DNA of 64,000 nucleotides from Arthrobacter_D sp015752045 (GTDB lineage Bacteria; Actinomycetota; Actinomycetes; Actinomycetales; Micrococcaceae), in contig NZ_JADOUS010000005.1 of the NCBI RefSeq assembly GCF_015752045.1, positions 186,001 through 250,000 on the forward strand. Reading direction: 5' to 3'. The notes beneath the pieces are model-generated. The model did not search any database. It was given only the letters and a program-made list of their open reading frames with translations, and was not told the DNA's origin. Of this stretch, positions 58,050 through 64,000 are shown piece by piece (position 1 is the first letter of the stretch; every line of letters begins with the position of its first letter). The position numbers were made by a program, and so were the translations under genes.

Positions 58050-60068
58050 CTACAGGCCGAGCTCGGGCGGCAGTTCCCGCTCCTCGCCCAGGACATGGGT
58101 GGCGAGGAAGGCCTCGACGACTCCGTACCAGATCCTGGCGTGCTGGGGTTTCAGGATCCAGTGGTTCTCGTCGGGGAAATAGAGGAACCGGTGCGGCGTC
58201 TCGCCGCCCTCGCCCGCGGGCAGCTTCGACTTCGACAGCAGTTCGTACCAGAGCCGGAGGCCCTCCCCGATGGGGACGCGGTAGTCCTTGTCCCCGTGGA
58301 TGACGAGCATCGGGGTGTCGATGGAGCCCACGTGGTGGTGCGGGGAGTTCTCCTCCCTGGCCTCGGGCGTCATCTCCCGCTCCCAGTAGAAGGCGGCATC
58401 AGTGGTGGGGCCGAACTGGTCGAGCGCCCAGAGGCTCGCGTGGGTCACGATCGCCGAGAACCGGTCGGTGTGCCCGGCCACCCAGTTCGCCATGTAGCCG
58501 CCGAAGCTGCCACCCATCGCGGCGACCCGCGTGCTGTCGATGTCCTCACGCGCCACGAGGGTGTCCGTGGCGGCCATCAGGTCCGTGTAGGGAGCGCGGC
58601 CCCACTGCCCCCACCCGCGGTCCACCATGTGCTGGCCGTACCCCGTGGAGAGCGCCGGATCGGGGAGCAGGACGGCGTAGCCGCGGGCCGCCATGATCCA
58701 CGGCGACCAGCGCCACGTCCAGGCGTTCCAGGAGCCGATCGGCCCGCCGTGGATCCACAGCAGGGCCGGTGCGGGGGCGTCGGCGGAGGCTCCTTCCGGG
58801 AGCACGAGCCAGGACCTGACCGGCTGGCCGTCCTCGCCGACGGACTCGATCCGCTCGAGCGAGCCGGGGACCTCGGGGCGCTCCGCCGGGTTGTGCAGCC
58901 GCTCCGTCCGGCCCGTCGCGAGGTCGATGCGGACCGCTTCGGCCGGGAAGAGATACGAACTGCGCAGGGCGTAGGCGGTCGACCCGTCGGGGGACACACG
59001 GACATCCGTGTAGGCGGCGGCGTCCTCCGTCACCCGGCGTACCGCACCGGAGGCGACGTCGATGGTGAAGACGGGCGCGGCGCCGTCGTCGTCGGCCGTG
59101 ACGACGACGGCCGAGCCGTCGGGCAGCCAGGCCGCGGGCGCCGGCCAGCGATCCCAGTCCTCCGCCAGCGCCGAAGGCTCCCCGCCGTCCAGCGGGAGCA
59201 GGAGCAGGCTGGTGTGCGGTGCGAGATCCACCGTGGTGCGCCGGTCCCTGATCACCACGAGGAAGCGTCCGTCGGGGCTGACGGGCCCCGGGGTGTAGTC
59301 GTTCTCGCGGTCGTCGAGCAGGACGCTCAGTCCCTTCGTGGCGATGTCGACGCGGACGAGCACCGAGCGCTGGGATCCGCGTTCCTCCGGCAGGGCGAGG
59401 GAGGAGAACAGGGCGGTCCCCGTGGGGTCCAGGATCGGATGGGCGTCACGGAGGCCGCCGCGCGCGGACGGGACCAGATCGTCGAGGGATCGTTCGCCGT
59501 CGAGGTCCTTCATGCCGAAGTAGCGCGGCTCGTCGGGGCCGAGATCGGCGTCCCAGTAGCGGACGGGGTACCCGGAATGCAGGATGGCGGCGACACCCGC
59601 CTCCTTGCGGGACGTGCGGCGTTCGGCGTCGTCCCCCTCGTCCGCCGACCCCGCGAGCACACTGCCGGTCACGACGACGACGTCGGCCGTCTCGGCCGTC
59701 GCCACCCCTGCGACCCCTCCCTCGCGGGTCAGCACCAGCGAGGCCTCTCCGCCGGCGGCCGGGAGGCGCCAGAGTGCCGGACGCTTCTCGGTGTCGGCGT
59801 CGTCCGGGTCGGGCCGCGACGAGGTGAAGAGCAGGTCCCCGCTCGCGAGGAACGCCGCCCCGGATTCGCCGGCGGAGCTGCGCGTGAGCCGCCGGGCCGG
59901 GTGCTCACCGGCGGGATCGACCTCCCAGAGCGCCGTCTGGTAGGCGGTCTTCTTGGGGTTGAGGGTGGCCACGGAGGTCACGAGCCGCGAGCCCTCCGGG
60001 TTGAGGACGAGCCCGCTCAGGCGGGGCAGGGCGACGAAGTCGTCGAGGGATGAGAAGGGGGTGGTCAT
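58050..60068 (-). CDS. S9 family peptidase (acylaminoacyl/oligopeptidase type)
   Basis: 672 aa, cytoplasmic. N-terminal about 400 residues form a beta-propeller that limits substrate size; C-terminal alpha/beta-hydrolase domain has LLWIHGGPIGSW, the nucleophile GGSFGGYM, catalytic Asp in IHGDKDYRVP and His in DENHWI. Cleaves short peptides or acyl-amino acids. Followed by the 11-bp repeat hairpin and, further on, the rhodopsin gene in the same orientation. Confidence 0.9.
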   Translation of the reverse strand: MTTPFSSLDDFVALPRLSGLVLNPEGSRLVTSVATLNPKKTAYQTALWEVDPAGEHPARRLTRSSAGESGAAFLASGDLLFTSSRPDPDDADTEKRPALWRLPAAGGEASLVLTREGGVAGVATAETADVVVVTGSVLAGSADEGDDAERRTSRKEAGVAAILHSGYPVRYWDADLGPDEPRYFGMKDLDGERSLDDLVPSARGGLRDAHPILDPTGTALFSSLALPEERGSQRSVLVRVDIATKGLSVLLDDRENDYTPGPVSPDGRFLVVIRDRRTTVDLAPHTSLLLLPLDGGEPSALAEDWDRWPAPAAWLPDGSAVVVTADDDGAAPVFTIDVASGAVRRVTEDAAAYTDVRVSPDGSTAYALRSSYLFPAEAVRIDLATGRTERLHNPAERPEVPGSLERIESVGEDGQPVRSWLVLPEGASADAPAPALLWIHGGPIGSWNAWTWRWSPWIMAARGYAVLLPDPALSTGYGQHMVDRGWGQWGRAPYTDLMAATDTLVAREDIDSTRVAAMGGSFGGYMANWVAGHTDRFSAIVTHASLWALDQFGPTTDAAFYWEREMTPEAREENSPHHHVGSIDTPMLVIHGDKDYRVPIGEGLRLWYELLSKSKLPAGEGGETPHRFLYFPDENHWILKPQHARIWYGVVEAFLATHVLGEERELPPELGL

Positions 60069-60174
60069 CCCCCATCTCTATCACCGCCTGTGGCAGCCGT
60101 CACACGCGTTCACTCAGGGACGAATCTCGTTGCCGTGGGCACTCATTCGGCTCCGGGGCACCCCCGGGAGACAG

Positions 60175-60206
60175 CGAACCCGCCCTGGCGGACCAGGGCG
60201 GGTTCG
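60175..60206 (-). terminator. Terminator after clpC
   Basis: CGAACCCGCCCTGG, loop CGGA, CCAGGGCGGGTTCG: 14-bp perfect stem, 26 bp past the clpC stop. Confidence 0.9.
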
Positions 60207-60231
60207 GATGCTGACGCAGCGGAGCGCGGAA

Positions 60232-62739
60232 CTACTCGGGGACGGTCGCCTCGAGTGCTGCCGGTGCGTCCTCGATCTCCTTGGGAGCGCCGTGCCCGAT
60301 GAAGGTGAAGCGTGCTTCCGCACCCTCGCCCTCCACGTCGATGTCGATCCGCTCGCCGGACTTGATCTCGCCGAACAGGATCTTCTCCGAGAGCTGGTCC
60401 TCGATCTCGCGCTGGATGGTGCGGCGCAGCGGCCGCGCGCCCATCGCCGGGTCGTAGCCGCGGGTCGCGAGGAGCACCTTGGCTGCGGGCGTGAGCTCGA
60501 TCGACATGCCCTTGTCGGCCATGCGACCGCTCAGGCGCTCGAGGAACAGGTCCACGATCTGGACGATCTCGTCCTGCGTGAGCTGCGGGAACACCACGGT
60601 GTCGTCCACACGGTTGAGGAACTCGGGGCGGAAGTGCTGCTTGAGCTCCTCCTGCACCTTGGCCTTCATCCGGTTGTAGCTCGTGCTCGTGTCGGTGCCG
60701 GACTGGAAGCCCGTCATGACGCCCTTCGAGATGTCCCGCGTACCGAGGTTGGTGGTCATGATGATCACCGTGTTCTTGAAGTCCACCATGCGGCCCTGAC
60801 TGTCCGTCAGCCGACCGTCCTCGAGGATCTGCAGGAGCGAGTTGAAGAGATCGGCGTGCGCCTTCTCCACCTCGTCGAAGAGCACCACCGAGAACGGCTT
60901 GCGGCGGACCTTCTCGGTCAGCTGCCCGCCCTCCTCGTAGCCCACGTAGCCCGGGGGGGCACCGAAGAGCCGCGAGACGGTGTGCTTCTCGGAGTACTCG
61001 GACATGTCCAGCGTGATGAGGGCGTCCTCCTCACCGAACAGGAACTCGGCGAGCGCCTTGGCGAGCTCGGTCTTACCCACACCGGTGGGACCGGCGAAGA
61101 TGAAGGAGCCGCCCGGACGCTTCGGGTCCTTGAGGCCGGCCCGCGTGCGGCGGATGGCCTGGGAGATGGCCTTGATGGCCTCGTTCTGCCCGATGACCCG
61201 CTTGTGCAGCTCGGCCTCCATGTTGAGCAGTCGCGAGGACTCGGCCTCGGTCAGCTTGAACACGGGGATACCGGTGGAGTTCGCGAGCACCTCGGCGATG
61301 AGTTCCTCATCCACCTCGGCGATGTCGTCCAGTCCCCCGGACTTCCAGCGACGCTCCTTCTCGCTGCGCTCGTCGTGGAGCTTCTGCTCCTTGTCGCGCA
61401 GCGCCGCGGCACCCTCGAAGTCCTGGGAATCGATGGCCGATTCCTTCTCCCGCTTGACGTCCGCGATGCGCTCGTCGATCTCCTTGAGCTCGGGCGGCGC
61501 GGTCATCCGGCGGATGCGCAGCCGCGCGCCCGCCTCGTCGATGAGGTCGATCGCCTTGTCCGGAAGGAAACGGTCCGAGATGTAGCGCTCGGCCAGCGTC
61601 GCCGCGCTGGTCAGCGCGCCGTCGGTGATGGAGACGCGGTGGTGCGCCTCGTAGCGGTCGCGCAGGCCCTTGAGGATCTCGATCGCGTGCGCCACGGAGG
61701 GCTCGGCGACCTGGATGGGCTGAAAGCGGCGCTCGAGGGCGGCGTCCTTCTCGATGTGCTTGCGGTACTCGTCCAGGGTGGTCGCGCCGATCGTCTGCAG
61801 CTCTCCACGCGCGAGCATGGGCTTCAGGATCGACGCGGCGTCGATCGCACCTTCGGCGGCTCCCGCTCCGACGAGGGTGTGGATCTCGTCGATGAACAGG
61901 ATGATGTCGCCGCGGGTGCGGATCTCCTTGAGGACCTTCTTCAGGCGCTCCTCGAAGTCACCGCGGTACCGGGAGCCGGCCACGAGGGACCCGAGGTCCA
62001 GCGTGTAGAGCTGCTTGTCCTTGATGGTCTCGGGGACGTCACCGCGCACGATCGCCTGGGCGAGGCCCTCGACGACAGCGGTCTTGCCGACGCCCGGCTC
62101 ACCGATCAGGACGGGGTTGTTCTTGGTGCGGCGGGAGAGGACCTGCATGACGCGTTCCATCTCCTGCTCGCGCCCGATCACGGGATCGAGTTTGGATTCG
62201 CGGGCAGCCTGGGTCAGGTTGCGGCCGAACTGGTCCAGCACCACCGATCCGGCAGGGGTTCCCTCCTGCTGGGGACCGCCCGCGGCAGCGGGCTCCTTGC
62301 CCTGGTACCCGGACAGCAGCTGGATGACCTGCTGGCGGACACGGTTAAGGTCGGCCCCGAGCTTGACGAGGACCTGCGCGGCGACGCCCTCACCCTCGCG
62401 GATGAGACCGAGCAGGATGTGCTCGGTGCCGATGTAGTTGTGGCCGAGCTGGAGCGCCTCCCGCAGGGAGAGCTCCAGGACCTTCTTGGCCCGGGGGGTG
62501 AAGGGGATGTGACCGGACGGGGCCTGCTGGCCTTGGCCGATGATCTCCTGGACCTGCTCCCGCACGGCACCCAGCGAGATGCTGAGCGACTCCAGCGCCT
62601 TGGCGGCGACACCCTCACCCTCATGGATCAGGCCAAGCAGGATGTGCTCGGTGCCGATGTAATTGTGGTTGAGCATGCGGGCCTCTTCCTGGGCCAGCAC
62701 AACAACTCGACGGGCACGATCTGTAAATCTTTCAAACAT
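60232..62739 (-). CDS. clpC: Clp protease ATPase subunit ClpC
   Basis: 835 aa AAA+ unfoldase that feeds proteins to ClpP. N-domain with two repeats (MFERFTDRARRVVVLAQEEA; NYIGTEHILLGLI twice), first AAA module with GEPGVGKTA, a UVR-containing middle domain (KREKESAIDSQDFEGAAALRDKEQKL), second AAA module with GPTGVGKTEL, and the GARPLRRTIQREIEDQLSE C-terminus. ATG 62739 follows TAGGAG. A ClgR-like operator lies upstream. Essential in many actinobacteria. Confidence 0.97.
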   Translation of the reverse strand: MFERFTDRARRVVVLAQEEARMLNHNYIGTEHILLGLIHEGEGVAAKALESLSISLGAVREQVQEIIGQGQQAPSGHIPFTPRAKKVLELSLREALQLGHNYIGTEHILLGLIREGEGVAAQVLVKLGADLNRVRQQVIQLLSGYQGKEPAAAGGPQQEGTPAGSVVLDQFGRNLTQAARESKLDPVIGREQEMERVMQVLSRRTKNNPVLIGEPGVGKTAVVEGLAQAIVRGDVPETIKDKQLYTLDLGSLVAGSRYRGDFEERLKKVLKEIRTRGDIILFIDEIHTLVGAGAAEGAIDAASILKPMLARGELQTIGATTLDEYRKHIEKDAALERRFQPIQVAEPSVAHAIEILKGLRDRYEAHHRVSITDGALTSAATLAERYISDRFLPDKAIDLIDEAGARLRIRRMTAPPELKEIDERIADVKREKESAIDSQDFEGAAALRDKEQKLHDERSEKERRWKSGGLDDIAEVDEELIAEVLANSTGIPVFKLTEAESSRLLNMEAELHKRVIGQNEAIKAISQAIRRTRAGLKDPKRPGGSFIFAGPTGVGKTELAKALAEFLFGEEDALITLDMSEYSEKHTVSRLFGAPPGYVGYEEGGQLTEKVRRKPFSVVLFDEVEKAHADLFNSLLQILEDGRLTDSQGRMVDFKNTVIIMTTNLGTRDISKGVMTGFQSGTDTSTSYNRMKAKVQEELKQHFRPEFLNRVDDTVVFPQLTQDEIVQIVDLFLERLSGRMADKGMSIELTPAAKVLLATRGYDPAMGARPLRRTIQREIEDQLSEKILFGEIKSGERIDIDVEGEGAEARFTFIGHGAPKEIEDAPAALEATVPE

Positions 62740-62803
62740 CAGACACACACTCCTAGCTAACGCGTAATTCGATGCTACGGGCACGGGGTGTGCTTTGGGC
62801 GCG

Positions 62804-62820
62804 TGTTCGCCACAGGCGAG
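62804..62820 (-). promoter_or_regulatory. ClgR-like operator upstream of clpC
   Basis: TGTTCGCCACAGGCGAG matches the GTTCGC-N5-GCG core described for ClgR sites of actinobacterial clp genes, with the TCGCC-ACA-GGCGA dyad. It lies 65-80 bp before the clpC ATG. Assigned by pattern only. Confidence 0.5.
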
Positions 62821-62862
62821 ATAACGCCGGAGGGCTTCCGCCCCGGCGCCTCCTCGGGGTGG

Positions 62863-63198
62863 TCAGCGCTGGGCTGCCCGGTACGCCTCGACGATCTCGC
62901 CGTTCACGCGTCCGCGGGAGGAGACGTTGTAGCCGTTCTCCTTCGCCCACTCACGGATCTGGGCGGCTTCCTGGTTGCGCGACGACGACGCCGCGCTCGA
63001 GGTGTTCGACCGCTGCTTCGACTGGCTGCCACGACGGGCCGCGCCGACGTAGTCGGACAATGCCGACCGCAACTCCGAGGCATGCGTCTCCGAGAGGTCG
63101 ATCTCGTACTGCACGCCATCCAGTCCGAACCGCACGGTTTCGTCGGCTTCTCCGCCGTCGATGTCATCGATGAGAATAATCTTTACCTTCTGTGCCAC
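62863..63198 (-). CDS. lsr2: Lsr2 nucleoid-associated protein
   Basis: 111 aa. N-terminal dimerisation domain (KVKIILIDDIDGGEADETVRFGLDGVQYEIDLSE) and C-terminal DNA-binding domain with AT-hook-like SSRGRVNGEIVEAY, separated by a Ser/Gln-rich linker. Bridges and silences AT-rich, often foreign, DNA in actinobacteria, as H-NS does in enterobacteria. GTG start with TAGGAGAG upstream. Located between lysS and clpC as usual in the group. Confidence 0.96.
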   Translation of the reverse strand: MAQKVKIILIDDIDGGEADETVRFGLDGVQYEIDLSETHASELRSALSDYVGAARRGSQSKQRSNTSSAASSSRNQEAAQIREWAKENGYNVSSRGRVNGEIVEAYRAAQR

Positions 63199-63290
63199 GG
63201 TGCTCTCCTAATAATCTTCGATTTGAATGCCCCATAAATGATTATGCGGCACCGTCCAATCGAGGTCAAAGAAGGGCATTTCTATGTGCA

Positions 63291-63479
63291 CTAGCTTTCC
63301 TGTTCGCCCTTTTCCTCCGCCGCCGTCCCGCGGTCGCGCGCATCCTCGGCGTCCTGCAATTCCTCCGCGCGCGCCATGGCCTCGCGTTCGGCCCGGTCGG
63401 CGTTGAATATGGCCTTGATCACGAAGTAGAAAAGCACTGCCAAGCAGGCTGAGGGTAGGAGGACCGCCACATATTCCAC
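63291..63479 (-). CDS. Small single-pass membrane protein between lysS and lsr2
   Basis: 62 aa from a GTG 2 bp after the lysS stop: one transmembrane helix (VAVLLPSACLAVLFYFVIKAIF) then a charged, Ala/Glu-rich tail. Not a named family, but the tight spacing to lysS supports translation by coupling. Function unknown. Confidence 0.65.
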   Translation of the reverse strand: MEYVAVLLPSACLAVLFYFVIKAIFNADRAEREAMARAEELQDAEDARDRGTAAEEKGEQES

Positions 63480-63481
63480 GA

Positions 63482-64000
63482 CTACTGGCCGCCTTCGGGC
63501 TTGAGAATGGGGAAGAGGATCGACTCGCGAATTCCGACGTTCGTGAAAAGCATCACGAGGCGGTCGATTCCGAGTCCGATGCCGCCCATGGGAGGGGCAC
63601 CGTATTCGAGTGCCCGGAGGAAGTCCTCGTCCAGCTGCATGGCTTCGTGATCGCCGGCCGCGGCCTGGCGGGACTGCTCCGTGAGCCGCTCGCGCTGGAT
63701 GACCGGGTCGATGAGCTCGGAGAAGGCCGTTCCGCGCTCCATGCCCCCGATGATCAGGTCCCAGGCCTCGATCAGCCGTGGGTCCTCGCGGTGCGGGCGG
63801 GCGAGCGGCTGGGCGGACGGCGGGTAGTCGTAGACGAAGGTCGGCTGGATGAGCGTGGGCTCCACGATCTCCGAGAACAGCTCCAGCACCACCTTCTCGG
63901 CGCCCCACGCCGGGTCGAGGGAGACCTCGTGCCGCTCGGCGATGGACCGCAGCTCCTCCACCGGAGTGTCGGGCGTGACCTCCTGGCCCACGGCCGTGGA
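63482..64000 (-). CDS. lysS: Lysine--tRNA ligase (C-terminal part, cut by window)
   Basis: The last 172 residues of a class II LysRS; the gene runs off the right edge. Visible are the ATP/lysine pocket (YDYPPSAQPLA; GGMERGTAFSELIDPVIQRERL) and motif 3 (GAPPMGGIGLGIDRLVMLFTNVGIRESILFP). Charges tRNA-Lys, whose UUU isoacceptor is encoded at 40527-40603. Confidence 0.97.
   Translation of the reverse strand, partial: STAVGQEVTPDTPVEELRSIAERHEVSLDPAWGAEKVVLELFSEIVEPTLIQPTFVYDYPPSAQPLARPHREDPRLIEAWDLIIGGMERGTAFSELIDPVIQRERLTEQSRQAAAGDHEAMQLDEDFLRALEYGAPPMGGIGLGIDRLVMLFTNVGIRESILFPILKPEGGQ

Noticed and set aside
59953..62760. 935-codon open frame on the plus strand
   Set aside because: Exact antisense of clpC. 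High-GC codon bias leaves the complementary frame open; it has no family resemblance or ribosome site.
1..64000. Mobile elements, prophage or horizontally acquired island
   Set aside because: No transposase, integrase, att-like repeat at the tRNA-Lys, or abrupt composition change was seen; the few AT-rich patches are short intergenic stretches.

Overview
The window is high-GC chromosomal DNA from an actinobacterium, most likely an Arthrobacter-like member of the Micrococcaceae. This is inferred from actinobacterial families (Lsr2, DUF4193, DUF3090, SCO1664-type, MSMEG_4193-type, DUF6458), a radA-disA-mutY neighbourhood, lysS-small membrane protein-lsr2-clpC gene order, and Shine-Dalgarno sites mixed with many leaderless starts. 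About 70 protein genes and one tRNA-Lys are supported. I see no insertion sequence, integrase, phage module or CRISPR array, so this reads as core and shell chromosome.

Layout. 1-4.6 kb: partial polysaccharide deacetylase; terC behind a probable Mn-sensing yybP-ykoY riboswitch; the three-gene MSMEG_4193 / DUF3090 / SCO1664 module. 4.6-13.2 kb: small stress-type proteins, an ECF sigma factor with a SnoaL-like tail, PRC-barrel/DUF2382, LtrA, AEC transporter, alpha/beta hydrolase, DUF4193, SOUL heme-binding protein and an SDR. 13.2-18.6 kb: AlkA-like glycosylase; PucR-type regulator divergent from a ferredoxin reductase plus fatty-acid desaturase pair; arsR-SRPBCC operon with an operator over the arsR start. 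18.7-30.7 kb: pta-ackA, YnfA, azlCD, zinc alcohol dehydrogenase, GH15, glycerophosphodiesterase, DUF445, EcsC, GlsB and DUF6458. 30.8-35.2 kb: complete fructose PTS operon (fruR-fruK-fruA-ptsH). 35.3-43.3 kb: XRE regulator plus membrane protein, secreted EEP-fold hydrolase, ZIP-type transporter, tRNA-Lys(UUU), low-affinity phosphate uptake (DUF47-pit). 43.3-47.6 kb: pstS-pstC-pstA-pstB with a Pho box before pstS. 47.6-53.4 kb: FUSC protein, radA, disA (c-di-AMP synthase), mutY. 53.4-56.8 kb: PTS-dependent dihydroxyacetone kinase (dhaK-dhaL-dhaM), CsbD, N-acetyltransferase. 56.9-64 kb: a microbial rhodopsin, an S9 peptidase, clpC, lsr2, a small membrane protein and the 3' part of lysS.

How the genes connect. 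ptsH (HPr) supplies phosphate to FruA and, with enzyme I encoded elsewhere, to DhaM, which carries its own HPr domain. Fructose 1-phosphate and dihydroxyacetone phosphate routes both feed glycolysis, and pta-ackA handles acetyl phosphate and acetate. Two phosphate uptake systems, Pit and Pst, lie tail to tail.

The most interesting item is the rhodopsin at 56924-57811. It has a proton-pump motif (D99, T103, E110), the retinal lysine K235, and a glycine (G156) at the position that opens the carotenoid-antenna fenestration in xanthorhodopsin. Its promoter carries a perfect palindrome in the -35/-10 spacer, and an unusual 11-bp tandem-repeat hairpin lies further upstream. A second general result is that 14 genes have a TANNNT hexamer exactly 6-7 nt before the start codon, indicating leaderless transcripts.
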